Source: Lysobacter sp. S4-A87 (GTDB lineage: Bacteria; Pseudomonadota; Gammaproteobacteria; Xanthomonadales; Xanthomonadaceae). Taken from it: a DNA stretch of 64,000 nt. Below the pieces are notes generated by a model, which saw only the letters and a program-made list of their open reading frames with translations, was not told the DNA's origin and searched no databases. Positions 51,418-62,929 of the stretch are shown here, in pieces. Numbering within the stretch: position 1 is the stretch's first letter; each line of letters begins with the position of its first letter. Location: contig NZ_CP093341.1 in assembly GCF_022637455.1 (NCBI RefSeq), positions 1,240,001-1,304,000 on the forward strand, in the 5' to 3' direction. A program made the position numbers and the translations under genes.

Positions 51418-53283
51418 TCAGATCCAGATCGACTTGATCTTGCGGCGACCGCCGTAGATCAGGGTTGCAATGGCACGCGACACGCCCACCGCGGTGTACA
51501 TCGAGGTCGCGATACCGACGATCAGCGAAACGGCGAATCCCTTGACCGGACCGGTGCCGAACGCGAACAGGGCGACACCGGCGAGGATCGCGGTCAGGTT
51601 GGCGTCGGCGATCGTGCCCGAGGCGCGCTCGTAACCTTCGGCGATGGCGGTCTGCGGTGGCAGCCCCAACCTGAGTTCCTCGCGTATGCGCTCGTTGATC
51701 AGCACGTTGGCGTCGACCGACATGCCCACCGTCAGCGCGATACCGGCCAGGCCAGGCAGCGTCAGGGTGGCGTTGAACAGCGACATCACCGCGATCAGCA
51801 TCAGCATGTTCAGCAGCAGCGCCAGGCAGGTGATGATGCCGAACACGCGGTAATAGAACAGGAAGAAGACCAGGGCGAAGGAGAACGAGTACACCACCGC
51901 GGTCAGGCCGCGCTCGATGTTCTCGCGGCCCAGGCTCGGGCCGACGATGCGCTCTTCGATGAAGTCCATCGGTGCGGCCAGCGAACCCGAACGCAGCAGC
52001 AGGGCCAGGTCGGCGGCTTCCTTGGAGCTGTCCAGGCCGGTGGTCTGGAACTCCTTGCCGAACACGCCGTTGATGTTGGCCACCGAGATCACTTCCTCGT
52101 TGACCTTGGTCGTGCGCACTTCCTTGCCGTCGACCACGCGCACCTCGGGAATGCGCTCGATGTAGACCACCGCCATCGGCTTGCCGACGTGATCGGTGGT
52201 GTAGTCGAACATGCGCTGGCCGCCGACGCCGTTCAGGCGCACCGACACCGCCGGCGTACCGGTCTGCGAATCCATCATCGAGGTCGCGCCAACCAGCTGG
52301 TCGCCCGAGGCGATCACGCGCTTGTTGAGCAGCACCGGCATCGGCTTGCCGTCCGGGCCGAGCTCGCGGCGGTAATAAACGCGCGCTTCCGGCGGCACGT
52401 TGCCGGTGGCGACGGCGTCGTAGGCGTTGCCCTCGACCACGCCGCGATACTCCAGCGTGGCGGTGGCGCCGAGGATGCGCTTGGCCTGCGCGGTGTCCTG
52501 CACGCCCGGCAGCTGCACGACGATGCGGTCGCTGCCTTGGCGCTGGATGATCGGCTCCGACACGCCAAGCGCGTTGATGCGGTTGCGCAGGGTGCCGACG
52601 TTCTGTTCGATCGCCTCCACCGCCATGCGCTGCATCTCGGCTTCCGAGACCTGCACCGACAAGGTGTTGCCCTGCACGTCGAGCAGCAGGTTGGGCTGGC
52701 TCTTGGCGATCTCCACGCGTGCCTTCTCGGCATCGGCGGCATTGGCCAGGGTGGCGATGATGGTGTTGCCGCCGCGGCGTTCGACCGAGTCGTAACGCAC
52801 GCGACCGTCGCGCAGGCTCACCCGCACGTCTTCGGCGGTGGCGTCCATGCGCTTGTCGAGGGCGGCCTTCTGGTCGACCTGCATCAGGAAGTGCACGCCG
52901 CCCTGGAGGTCCAGGCCCAGCAGCATCGGCTTGGCGCCGATCTTCTCGAGCCAGTTCGGCACGGTCGAAGCGAGGTTCAGGGCAACCACGTAGTTGCTGC
53001 CGAGCTTGTCGCGCAGGACATCGTTGGCCTTGATCTGCTGGTCGGCGTTGTTCAGGCGCACCAGCAGGTTGCCGTTGTCGAGTTCGACAGACTTGGGCGT
53101 GACACCGGCTTGCTTCAGCGTGGTGCTGACCTGGGCGCTGAGCGCCGGATCGACCTTGGCGCCGCGGCTGGCCGTGACCTGCACGGAGGGATCCTGCGGA
53201 TAGATGTTCGGCAACGCATACAGCGCGCTGAGCAGCAGAACGATCAGGATGACGAAGTATTTCCAGCGCGGGTAAGTCAGCAT
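51418..53283 (-). CDS. secD: Protein translocase subunit SecD
   Basis: Larger SecDF subunit, 621 residues, with six membrane segments and a large periplasmic domain after the first. LLGLDLQGGVHFLMQVD marks the P1 region; GRENIERGLTAVVYSF and GLAGIALTVGMSVDANVLINERIREEL are the conserved membrane motifs, the Asp in VDANVLI being the proton-relay residue. 58 bp after yajC, in the standard yajC-secD-secF order. Confidence 0.95.
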   Translation of the reverse strand: MLTYPRWKYFVILIVLLLSALYALPNIYPQDPSVQVTASRGAKVDPALSAQVSTTLKQAGVTPKSVELDNGNLLVRLNNADQQIKANDVLRDKLGSNYVVALNLASTVPNWLEKIGAKPMLLGLDLQGGVHFLMQVDQKAALDKRMDATAEDVRVSLRDGRVRYDSVERRGGNTIIATLANAADAEKARVEIAKSQPNLLLDVQGNTLSVQVSEAEMQRMAVEAIEQNVGTLRNRINALGVSEPIIQRQGSDRIVVQLPGVQDTAQAKRILGATATLEYRGVVEGNAYDAVATGNVPPEARVYYRRELGPDGKPMPVLLNKRVIASGDQLVGATSMMDSQTGTPAVSVRLNGVGGQRMFDYTTDHVGKPMAVVYIERIPEVRVVDGKEVRTTKVNEEVISVANINGVFGKEFQTTGLDSSKEAADLALLLRSGSLAAPMDFIEERIVGPSLGRENIERGLTAVVYSFSFALVFFLFYYRVFGIITCLALLLNMLMLIAVMSLFNATLTLPGLAGIALTVGMSVDANVLINERIREELRLGLPPQTAIAEGYERASGTIADANLTAILAGVALFAFGTGPVKGFAVSLIVGIATSMYTAVGVSRAIATLIYGGRRKIKSIWI

Positions 53284-53341
53284 CTAGGGCCCCTGCGGCG
53301 GCCACCCCGGCCGCCGTATGTCAAATTCTTCTGGAGACGGC

Positions 53342-53683
53342 TTACGCCGACTTCAAGGTGCCCTTCGGCAGCACGTTGGCGATGGCGCCCTTCTGCACGC
53401 GGATGCGCACGTTGTCGGCGATTTCCACGGTGATGAAGTTCTCGCCGATGTCGGTCACGGTGCCGGCGATGCCGCCGTTGGTGAGGACTTCGTCGCCCTT
53501 GGCCAGCTTCTCGAGCATGCCGCGATGCTCCTTCTGGCGCTTCATCTGCGGACGGATCATCAGGAAGTACATGACGCCGATCAGCAGGATCGGGAACAGC
53601 AGCGACATGCCGAAGCCGCTGCCGCCGGCCGGAGCGGCCGCCTGGGCGTAGGCGGGGGATACCACGAGATCAAGCAGGTTCAT
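53342..53683 (-). CDS. yajC: Sec translocon accessory protein YajC
   Basis: A 113-residue single-span membrane protein that joins SecDF. SGFGMSLLFPILLIGVMYFLMIRPQMKRQKEH is the family signature region, followed by the soluble DUF1312 part GDEVLTNGGIAGTVTDIGENFITVEIADNVRIRV. The N-terminus has a short extra hydrophilic stretch. First gene of the secDF operon; a repeat cluster separates it from tgt. Confidence 0.94.
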   Translation of the reverse strand: MNLLDLVVSPAYAQAAAPAGGSGFGMSLLFPILLIGVMYFLMIRPQMKRQKEHRGMLEKLAKGDEVLTNGGIAGTVTDIGENFITVEIADNVRIRVQKGAIANVLPKGTLKSA

Positions 53684-53739
53684 GACGATTGTCCTGGATC
53701 GAAAAATAGCGGGGGATTATGCCACGGGCGCCGCCTGTC

Positions 53740-53848
53740 CCTTCTCCCGCTGGCGGGAGAAGGTGGCCGGAGGCCGGATGAGGGCGCTTTTTTGGCCGCC
53801 CGGACGCCCTGCCCTCACCCCACCCCCTCTCCCGCAAGCGGGACAGGG
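53740..53848. repeat. Cluster of cccttctcccg-type repeats
   Basis: Two hairpin-forming units between tgt and yajC: ccttctcccgc-tg-gcgggagaagg (53740-53763), followed by gccggatgagggcgc, then cccctctcccgc-aa-gcgggacagggg (about 53824-53848). The first is the reverse-oriented match of 41116-41167. Confidence 0.78.
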
Positions 53849-53850
53849 GC

Positions 53851-56057
<2,207 letters not shown>

Positions 56058-56127
56058 GCAGGCGGCGGGGCGGACCGCAGGACCGGCCATTGTAAGACCC
56101 TGGGCGAAGATGACGCCCGCTCCGGCC

Positions 56128-56559
56128 CTACCGCTCGAACTTGGCCGACAGGATGATCGCCGAGGTGGTCCGCTCCACCCCGTCGATGGCGCCGATGCGG
56201 TCGGTCAGCTCGTCCATCGCCTCCACCGTCGGCACCACGCCCAGGGCGATCAGGTCGAACGGGCCGCTGACCGAGTGCAGCGCGCGCACCTCCGGCATCG
56301 CGTGCAGGGCCGCCACGACAGCGGCCATCTGCTTGGGCAGGACGGTGACCATGATGTGGGCGCGCAGGTGCCCGCGCTCGGCCTCGTCGTGGACTCGGAC
56401 GGTGTACCCGTCGATCACGCCCTGCCGTTCCAGCCGCTCGATCCGGCTGTGGACCGTGGTCCTCGACAGCTTCAGGCGGCGGGCGATGTCCGCCGTCGAG
56501 GCCCGCGCGTTCTCGCGCAGGACCGAGAGCAGCTGCTGGTCGGCGTCGGTTATCTTCAT
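56128..56559 (-). CDS. Lrp/AsnC family transcriptional regulator
   Basis: A 143-residue feast/famine regulator. The N-terminal helix-turn-helix is ADIARRLKLSRTTVHSRIERLERQGVI; the RAM ligand domain has HIMVTVLPKQMAAVVAAL, SGPFDLIALG and GVERTTSAIIL. The start MKITDADQQLLSVLREN matches the family; an ATG 17 codons upstream (56610) would add a peptide encoded by what looks like operator DNA. Divergent from the aminotransferase gene, which it probably controls. Confidence 0.9.
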   Translation of the reverse strand: MKITDADQQLLSVLRENARASTADIARRLKLSRTTVHSRIERLERQGVIDGYTVRVHDEAERGHLRAHIMVTVLPKQMAAVVAALHAMPEVRALHSVSGPFDLIALGVVPTVEAMDELTDRIGAIDGVERTTSAIILSAKFER

Positions 56560-56573
56560 CTTGCCCAGATTGT

Positions 56574-56646
56574 TCGTCGTATCGACGAGATTGTCCAGTA
56601 ATTCGTACAAATCCGCACTGTCTACCGACGAATTATTCCAGATAAT
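56574..56646. promoter_or_regulatory. Candidate operator/promoter region, lrp-aminotransferase
   Basis: AT-rich gap between divergent starts. Two inverted repeats: tcgtcg-tat-cgacga (56574-56588) and attat-tccag-ataat (56632-56646). GATAAT at 56641-56646 is a plausible -10 for the aminotransferase gene, about 33 bp before its ATG. Binding by the adjacent Lrp-family protein is inferred. Confidence 0.5.
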
Positions 56647-56678
56647 AGGAGATTGCGTATCGACCCAGGAGAAAGACC

Positions 56679-58175
56679 ATGGCCGTCATCGACCGACTCG
56701 CCCCTTTGCGCGCCCACAAGGGCCTTCGCCGCACCGAGGGCCTGGACGACGCCACGATCACCCGCTTCGCCGCCAGCCATGCCGAACTGATCGAAGCGAT
56801 CGAAGCGGCGGACCAGGAATACCAGCGGCTGAAGGGCGACTTCGCCGAGCTGCTCGACCTGGACGAGGAAGCGCAGATCCAGGCCGTGCTGGCCGGCTAC
56901 ATCAATTTCTACCCGGACGACGCGGTCAATCCGTACGTCGCCCTCGCCGCGCGCGGCCCGTGGGTGGTGACGCTCAAAGGCGCCGTGCTGCACGACTCCG
57001 GTGGCTACGGCATGCTCGGCTTCGGACATGCGCCCAAGTCGGTGATCGCGGCAATGGCGAAGCCGCAGGCGATGGCCAACATCATGACCCCGTCGCTGTC
57101 GCAGCTGCGCTTCGATCGCGCCCTGCGCGCGGCCATCGGCGCCGGCCGCGGCGGCTGCCCGTACGAGAAGTTCCTCTGCCTAAACTCCGGTTCCGAGTCG
57201 GTATCGCTGGCCTCGCGCATCGCTGACGTCAACACCAAGCTGATGACCGACCCGGGCGGTCGCCACGCCGGTCGCAGCATCAAGCGACTGGTGGTCAAGG
57301 GCAGCTTCCACGGCCGCACCGAACGTCCGGCGCTGTATTCGGACTCCTCGCGCAAGACCTACATGCAGCACCTGGCCAGTTTCCGCGGCGAGGACACCCT
57401 GATCACGGTCGAACCCTACGACGTCGATGCGCTGAAGAAGGTCTTCGCCGACGCCGACGCCAATGGCTGGTTCATCGAGGCGATGTTCCTCGAGCCGGTG
57501 ATGGGCGAAGGCGACCCGGGCCGCGGCGTGCCGCCGGCGTTCTACGCGGCAGCGCGCGAACTGACCCGCAGCCACGGTTCGCTGCTGCTGGTCGATTCGA
57601 TCCAGGCCGGCCTGCGCGCGCACGGCGTGCTGTCGATCGTCGACTACCCCGGCTTCGACCAGATCGACCCGCCGGACATGGAGACCTATTCCAAGGCGCT
57701 CAACGCCGGCCAGTACCCGTTGTCGGTGCTCGCCGTCGGCAAGCGTGCGGCCGAGCTCTACAAGAAGGGCCTGTACGGCAATACGATGACCAGCAACCCG
57801 CGCGCGCTCGATGTCGCCTGCGCCGTGCTGGAGCAGGTGACCCCGGCCCTGCAGGAGAACATCCGCGCCCGTGGCGTGGAGGCACTGGAGAAGCTCGAGA
57901 AGCTCAAGGCCGACCTCGGCGGACTGATCACCAAGGTCCAGGGCACCGGCCTGCTGTTCTCGTGCGAGCTGGCACCGCAGTTCAAGTGCTACGGCGCGGG
58001 TTCGACCGAAGAGTGGCTGCGCGAGCGCGGCATCGGTGTCATCCACGGCGGCGTCAATTCTCTGCGCTTCACCCCGACCTTCACCATCACCAGCGAGGAG
58101 ATCGACCTGCTCGTGGCCATGGTGGCGAAGGCACTGAAGGAAGGGCCGCGGGCCGAGCAGGCCGTGGCGGCATAA
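56679..58175 (+). CDS. Class III (PLP-dependent) aminotransferase
   Basis: A 498-residue fold-type I aminotransferase. CLNSGSESVSLASRIAD binds the PLP phosphate, VVKGSFHGRTERPALYSDSS is the family helix-loop, LLLVDSIQAGLRAHG carries the PLP-ring Asp (usual DEVQ.G changed to DSIQAG), and TYSKALNAGQYPLSVLAVG holds the Schiff-base lysine. About 120 N-terminal residues precede the usual domain. The ribosome site aggaga precedes the ATG. Substrate unknown; pairing with an Lrp regulator suggests amino acid catabolism. Confidence 0.88.
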   Translation: MAVIDRLAPLRAHKGLRRTEGLDDATITRFAASHAELIEAIEAADQEYQRLKGDFAELLDLDEEAQIQAVLAGYINFYPDDAVNPYVALAARGPWVVTLKGAVLHDSGGYGMLGFGHAPKSVIAAMAKPQAMANIMTPSLSQLRFDRALRAAIGAGRGGCPYEKFLCLNSGSESVSLASRIADVNTKLMTDPGGRHAGRSIKRLVVKGSFHGRTERPALYSDSSRKTYMQHLASFRGEDTLITVEPYDVDALKKVFADADANGWFIEAMFLEPVMGEGDPGRGVPPAFYAAARELTRSHGSLLLVDSIQAGLRAHGVLSIVDYPGFDQIDPPDMETYSKALNAGQYPLSVLAVGKRAAELYKKGLYGNTMTSNPRALDVACAVLEQVTPALQENIRARGVEALEKLEKLKADLGGLITKVQGTGLLFSCELAPQFKCYGAGSTEEWLRERGIGVIHGGVNSLRFTPTFTITSEEIDLLVAMVAKALKEGPRAEQAVAA

Positions 58176-58184
58176 CACCTCTTC

Positions 58185-58240
58185 GCGGCGCCCCTACCCT
58201 GGCGCCGCAATCCGTCCCTCTCCGCTTGCGGGAGAGGGAC
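58185..58240. repeat. Two hairpins between convergent genes
   Basis: gcggcgcc/ggcgccgc (58185-58208) and gtccctctcc-gcttgcg-ggagagggac (58214-58240), between the aminotransferase and phytase-like stops. The second is a variant of the ctctcccgc class. No T run follows. Confidence 0.7.
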
Positions 58241-58259
58241 GACCGCTGAGCCGACGCGG

Positions 58260-59390
58260 TCAGCGAGACGGCGCGGTGCAATCCCGCAGCGACAGCGCCC
58301 TGGCAATATCCCGCCAGTCAAACGCCGCCACCGCCTGGTCATCATCGACCGCGTAGAACACGCCCTGCGGAAAACGCGTGCTCGCGCTCTGGTCCAGCCA
58401 CACGCCATCGGTGTTGGCGGTCTTGCCGCCGGCAAACGCGCCGACATGTTCCAGCGTCGCGCGATCGAACACATGGAACAGGCTGCGATCCTTGTACTGG
58501 TCGGTGGCGATCCAGTAACCACTGCCATCGGCGCAGCGCGCCAGCGCCATGCCCTCGGCCTGCGCCTTGAACAGGTCGGCACCGATATCGCGGCCACGGT
58601 ACTGGCCGTCCAGCCCGTACTCGCGCAGGCGCGTGCCGGTGGCGACATCCTCTTCCGCCAGAAGCAGACGATCGTTGGCGGTGTCGCCGAAAACCGATTC
58701 GGCAATCCGGATCGCGCCGGCCTGGCCGGTATCGCCGAACACCCCCATCAGCCGAGCCTGCCAGCCTCCCGGAATGCGGCGCAGCTGGTAACGCTTGAAG
58801 CGCGCGCCCAGTTCCGCCAGCGGCGGCGGCAGGTCCTCGTTCTGCGACGACATGTAGTTGTCGCTCACGATCACCTCGTAGCTGTCCTTCTGCGCACGCA
58901 CCCACAATCCGTACGGCTGCTTGAGGTCGTCGCCGCCGAACACCAGCAGCGGCTTGAGGTCCGGCAACTGGAACATCTGCACGCGGCGGTTGTCACGCTC
59001 GACCACCAGTGCGTAGTTGTCGATCACGGCGATGCCGTTAGGCCGCTGCATCTGCCCGAGCGCGGAGCCGGGACCGCCGACGCTGCGGACGGGCTTGCCA
59101 CTGTCGCCGTCGTAGACCACCAGCTTGTCGGTGGCCTTGCCGGTTGCGATGAGCCAGCGCTTGCCATCGGGCGAACGCCAGCTTGCGGGCGAGTCGATGT
59201 TGTCCGCAGGCGTAGCGGCCGTGATGAAGGCTTCGCTCACCACCTTGTGCGGCACACCGGCCTGGCTCAGCAATGGATCGACTTCAGCCGTCTTCTCGTC
59301 GGGCTCGGGCTCGTGGCCATTGTGCGGACCCGATGTCGAGCAAGCGGTGAGCATGGCGATGAGCGCCAGCATGGCAAGGCGTGATGTCAC
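58260..59390 (-). CDS. Phytase-like beta-propeller lipoprotein
   Basis: A 376-residue exported lipoprotein (lipobox LTAC, Cys17) starting at GTG. The mature part resembles the beta-propeller phytase (3-phytase) fold: SWRSPDGKRWLIATGKATDKLVVYDGDSGK, QRPNGIAVIDNYALVVERDNRRVQMF, and the C-terminal NTDGVWLDQSASTRFPQGVFYAVDDDQAVAAFDW. Such enzymes use Ca2+ to strip phosphate from phytate. Divergent from a TonB-dependent receptor, an arrangement often seen for bacterial propeller phytases. Activity is inferred; it could be a binding-only relative. Confidence 0.75.
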   Translation of the reverse strand: MTSRLAMLALIAMLTACSTSGPHNGHEPEPDEKTAEVDPLLSQAGVPHKVVSEAFITAATPADNIDSPASWRSPDGKRWLIATGKATDKLVVYDGDSGKPVRSVGGPGSALGQMQRPNGIAVIDNYALVVERDNRRVQMFQLPDLKPLLVFGGDDLKQPYGLWVRAQKDSYEVIVSDNYMSSQNEDLPPPLAELGARFKRYQLRRIPGGWQARLMGVFGDTGQAGAIRIAESVFGDTANDRLLLAEEDVATGTRLREYGLDGQYRGRDIGADLFKAQAEGMALARCADGSGYWIATDQYKDRSLFHVFDRATLEHVGAFAGGKTANTDGVWLDQSASTRFPQGVFYAVDDDQAVAAFDWRDIARALSLRDCTAPSR

Positions 59391-59561
59391 GGTTCCCCCG
59401 GAAGATTGAAAGCAAACCTTGGCTTTTTACGCGGCCATTGTGACGCTTTGGTTGCATCCGGCCGCAATCGGGTTCGACAAATTTCCGACACAATTCCGCC
59501 ATCCCCGCCGCGTACAAATCGCGGTTTGTTTGCCGCCGTCTTGCATGGGGATGCAGATCCG

Positions 59562-61892
59562 ATGAAACCAAACCTCCTGTCCCGCGCCCTGTCGCGGGCA
59601 CTGTTCTGCGCGCTGCTCGCGCCTGTCAGCCTGACCGCCATGGCCGCCGATGATGGCGGCGAACCGGCACCGGACCCGAAGCAGCTCGACGCCGTGGTCG
59701 TGCAGGCGCAGATCGCCTACCGCAATCGCACCGACTCGACCGCACCGGTGCTGTCGTACGACCTGGAGTACTTCCAGCGCTTCGAACCCCTCACCGTCGG
59801 CGACATGCTCAAGCGTGTGCCGAGCGTCGCCTTCGTCTCCGACGTCCTCGAATACGACGGCGCACAGCTGCGCGGCCTCGATCCGGGCTATACGCAGATC
59901 CTGATCAACGGCAAGAAGGTGCCGGGCGCCGGCAACGACCGTTCCTTCTTCGTCGACCGCATCCCGGCCGAACTGGTCGAGCGCATCGAGATCGTGCGCA
60001 GTGCCAGCGCCAACCGCTCCGGCGATGCCGTGGCCGGTGCGCTCAACATCGTCCTGCGCGATGCCTACGAATTCGACGGCAGCTATGTCCGCGGCGGCGT
60101 CATGCATTTCGACGACGGCAAGTACAAGAACACCTACGGCGCGGTCAGCAGTGGCGAAGTGGGCGGTGGCCGCCTGCTCGGCGGTTTCAATGTGCAGGGG
60201 CGCTACAACCCGAAGGTCAAGCGCAGCGACCGCTTCGAGGAACCCGGCGGCGACTTTGTCGATCGCGAGGACCAGGTCGACACGCGCGACGGTACCGACT
60301 ACTCGGCCAACGTCTCCTACACCCGCGACATCGGCAGCGGCCGCCTGTCGCTCGGAGGCTTCTACGTCCGCACCGACCGCGACGAGACCGAACACTCGCT
60401 GGAGTACAACGACCCGACCAGCACCAGCCGCGACAACCTGCTTTCTGTCAACGACCAGTTCGAGAACATCAAGCAGGACAACTGGTCGTTCGGCGCCAAC
60501 TACGAGTTCGACATGCTCGGTGGCAGCACCGAGCTCGACCTGGACTACGCCCGCTTCGATGACAACACGGTGTCGACGGAAGAGGAAACCGGTTACGACG
60601 ACGAGGACACGCCGCCTGCGTTCGACGGCCGCGAGGGCACGCGCACGCTCAGCGACATCCGCGACGACGAGCTCGGTTTCAAGGCCGCGCACAAGCGTGC
60701 GATCGGCAGCGCCCGGGTCGAGTTCGGCGTCGACTACCTCGACAAGCAGCGCGACACCGGTCTGCAGATCGCCGAAGTCGAGTCCGATGACGAAGGCGCT
60801 GCGCTGCCGCCGTACGAGGACTTCGACGCCGTGGCCAGCCGGATCGACGAGACCCGTATCGATCCGTACCTGATGTTCTCCGGCGCCGCCGGCGCGATCG
60901 CCTGGGAAGCCGGCCTGCGCTATGAGACCACCGACATCGACGTCCGCGCCGACGACAGTGTCGCGTCCAACGACTACTCGACGCTGCTGCCTTCGGCACA
61001 CCTGAAGTGGGACGTGACGGCCGAGGACCGCATCAGCCTGTCGCTGGCGCGCACCGTGCGCCGTCCCAACTTCGACCAGATCCTGCCGTTGACGCTGGAG
61101 GAAGAGTTCGGAGACAACGACTTCACCGGCAACCCGCTGCTCGAGCCCGAGCGTGCCTGGGGCCTGGACCTGGGCTATGAGCGTCGCCTGGGCCAGCGCG
61201 GCGTGTTCGGCGTGAACCTGTTCTACCGCGACATCCAGGACCTGATCGAGACGGTCAACACCGGCGACCCGAGCTCGACGGCGCTGGACGACTACGAGGA
61301 CGAGGTCGAGGAATTCCTCGACGAGAATCCCGGCGCCGGCGAGAGCACCCCGGGCTACCCGCAGTTCGACCCGGACAGCTTCGTATACACCGCGCGCAAC
61401 GTTGGCGACGGCTACGTCTATGGCATCGAGTTCGACCTGTCGACGCCGCTGACCGAGTTCGACCTGCCCGACACCGGCGTGTTCGTGAACTACTCGTGGC
61501 TGGACAGCTCGGTCGACGACGAGTTCGGCGAGCGCCGCTTCAACAACCAGGCCAAGTACGTCTACAACGTCGGCTTCATCCAGAACATCACCGAATGGGG
61601 TCTCTCGTTTGGCGCCAGCTATCGCCACCAGGGACAGGCCTATTCGCGGATCGTCAGCGAGGAAGTCACCACGACCTACGACGGCGACCTGGAAGTGTTC
61701 GTCGAGAAGCGCTTCGGCGACCGCATGTCGGTGCGCCTGACCGGCTCGAACCTGCTCGACGCCTCCAAGGATGAAGCGTTCAACAAGTTCGACAACGCCG
61801 TCGACCAGATCAATCGCGACTTCGACGAGTACGAGCTGGAGCGCGAGACGTCCGGACCGGTTTATCAGCTGATCGCGCGTTATTCGTTCTGA
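59562..61892 (+). CDS. TonB-dependent outer-membrane receptor
   Basis: A 776-residue outer-membrane transporter. Signal peptide ends near AMA28/ADDG. LDAVVVQAQ near 43 may serve as the TonB box. The plug domain follows (TVGDMLKRVPSVAFV, QLRGLDPGYTQILINGKKVPG, IEIVRSASANRSGDAVAGALNIVL), then a 22-strand-type barrel with alternating aromatic residues and an unusually Asp/Glu-rich set of loops, ending in Phe. The acidic loops suggest capture of a cation or of a Ca2+-bound anion such as phytate. Start MKPNLLSRALSRALF chosen for the signal peptide. Confidence 0.9.
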   Translation: MKPNLLSRALSRALFCALLAPVSLTAMAADDGGEPAPDPKQLDAVVVQAQIAYRNRTDSTAPVLSYDLEYFQRFEPLTVGDMLKRVPSVAFVSDVLEYDGAQLRGLDPGYTQILINGKKVPGAGNDRSFFVDRIPAELVERIEIVRSASANRSGDAVAGALNIVLRDAYEFDGSYVRGGVMHFDDGKYKNTYGAVSSGEVGGGRLLGGFNVQGRYNPKVKRSDRFEEPGGDFVDREDQVDTRDGTDYSANVSYTRDIGSGRLSLGGFYVRTDRDETEHSLEYNDPTSTSRDNLLSVNDQFENIKQDNWSFGANYEFDMLGGSTELDLDYARFDDNTVSTEEETGYDDEDTPPAFDGREGTRTLSDIRDDELGFKAAHKRAIGSARVEFGVDYLDKQRDTGLQIAEVESDDEGAALPPYEDFDAVASRIDETRIDPYLMFSGAAGAIAWEAGLRYETTDIDVRADDSVASNDYSTLLPSAHLKWDVTAEDRISLSLARTVRRPNFDQILPLTLEEEFGDNDFTGNPLLEPERAWGLDLGYERRLGQRGVFGVNLFYRDIQDLIETVNTGDPSSTALDDYEDEVEEFLDENPGAGESTPGYPQFDPDSFVYTARNVGDGYVYGIEFDLSTPLTEFDLPDTGVFVNYSWLDSSVDDEFGERRFNNQAKYVYNVGFIQNITEWGLSFGASYRHQGQAYSRIVSEEVTTTYDGDLEVFVEKRFGDRMSVRLTGSNLLDASKDEAFNKFDNAVDQINRDFDEYELERETSGPVYQLIARYSF

Positions 61893-61904
61893 TCGGTGCC
61901 GCTT

Positions 61905-61998
61905 CCCGGGTGCGCTGCGCTTACCCGGGCTACATCACTGATCGGCTTGCCCGGGCTACACCACGTAGCCCGGGTAAGGCCAAAGGCCGCACCCGGGG
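61905..61998. repeat. GTAGCCCGGGTAAG repeats, two copies
   Basis: A reverse copy cccgggtgcgctgcgcttacccgggctac (61905-61933), a partial gcccgggctac (61949-61959) and a forward copy gtagcccgggtaaggccaaaggccgcacccgggg (61965-61998) that carries a 4-bp longer centre. They fill the gap between the receptor and methyltransferase stops. Confidence 0.85.
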
Positions 61999-62009
61999 CA
62001 GGCGCCCCA

Positions 62010-62804
62010 CTACATCCGCGCCAATACCAGGTGCGAATGCATCGGCACCACCACGCACCCGTCGCACATCTGCTCCCTGATCGCCCCGGCCAGCCGCGAT
62101 TGCGCGGCCTCGGTCAGCTCCGCACGCGCCCTGGCATCCAGGTGCTGGGTCGCAGGAACCGCAGCCGCAATCACATCCACTTCCATCGCGACGAAGCTGT
62201 CCGGATCGGGAAACACCGCCGGCATCGCCAGCGCCTGGATCGAGATGTCGCGAAAGCCCGCCGCCACCAGCAATGCTTCCAGCTCCGCGGCATCGCCCAG
62301 TTCGAACGGCGCAGCCAGCGCCGGGATACCGATCAGCTCCACCAGCACGTCGTTGAAACGCGACCAGAACGGATGGTGATCGAGCCCGCGCCACACTCCC
62401 ATCGCCAGGCGACCGTCCTCGCGCAGCACCCGTCGGGCCTCGCCCAGCGCCGCGGCGCGATCGTCCACGAACTGCAGGCCTTGCTGGCACAGCGCCAGAT
62501 CGAACTCGCCCTCGTGGAACGGCAGCACTTCCAGCCGGCCCTGCTTCCATTCGATGTCGAGTCCTTCCAGCGCGCCTTGCACCTGCGCCACACCCAGCAT
62601 GTCCGGGTTGAGGTCCACGCCGACCATGCGCCCGTCCGGGGCGACCAGCGGTGCGGCCAGGCGCGCGACGATGCCGGTGCCACAGGCCAGGTCGAGCGCG
62701 TGTTCGCCGGGCACCGGGCGCGCCAGTTCGAGCAGCGGACCGACCCAGGGCCGGAACAGCACCGGGACCATCTCGCGTTCATAGGTGACGGCGGGATTGC
62801 TCAT
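62010..62804 (-). CDS. Class I SAM-dependent methyltransferase
   Basis: A 264-residue soluble methyltransferase. Motif I ALDLACGTGIVARLA at about 36-50, motif II VGVDLNPDMLGVA, motif III FDLALCQQGLQFVDD, motif post-III RVLREDGRLAMGVW. The last 100 residues show a substrate-domain pattern of UbiE/small-molecule methylases, with no specific match. The start MSNPAVTYEREMVPVL is preferred to one ten codons upstream. Divergent from upp with 125 bp between. Confidence 0.83.
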   Translation of the reverse strand: MSNPAVTYEREMVPVLFRPWVGPLLELARPVPGEHALDLACGTGIVARLAAPLVAPDGRMVGVDLNPDMLGVAQVQGALEGLDIEWKQGRLEVLPFHEGEFDLALCQQGLQFVDDRAAALGEARRVLREDGRLAMGVWRGLDHHPFWSRFNDVLVELIGIPALAAPFELGDAAELEALLVAAGFRDISIQALAMPAVFPDPDSFVAMEVDVIAAAVPATQHLDARARAELTEAAQSRLAGAIREQMCDGCVVVPMHSHLVLARM

Positions 62805-62929
62805 GGGGTTCCTTCGGCGGTCCGTGCCGGACACCGCGATCTTCGTCCGTGCATGCGAACGGGAACGTGTAGGCCGCTGGGCACCGGCCGGGACATGCCT
62901 GGCGACCCGGGCTGCGCTAGGCTTGCGCG

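Noticed and set aside
50377-53433. Very long plus-strand open frame opposite secD and secF
   Set aside because: It is the antisense frame of conserved secDF in GC-rich DNA; its product is Gln/His/Arg-rich without any family match. Similar long antisense frames opposite the M13, TonB-receptor and GGDEF-EAL genes were rejected for the same reason.
53684-53850. Small gene between yajC and tgt
   Set aside because: The stretch is made of two repeat hairpins; frames through it show no conserved pattern.
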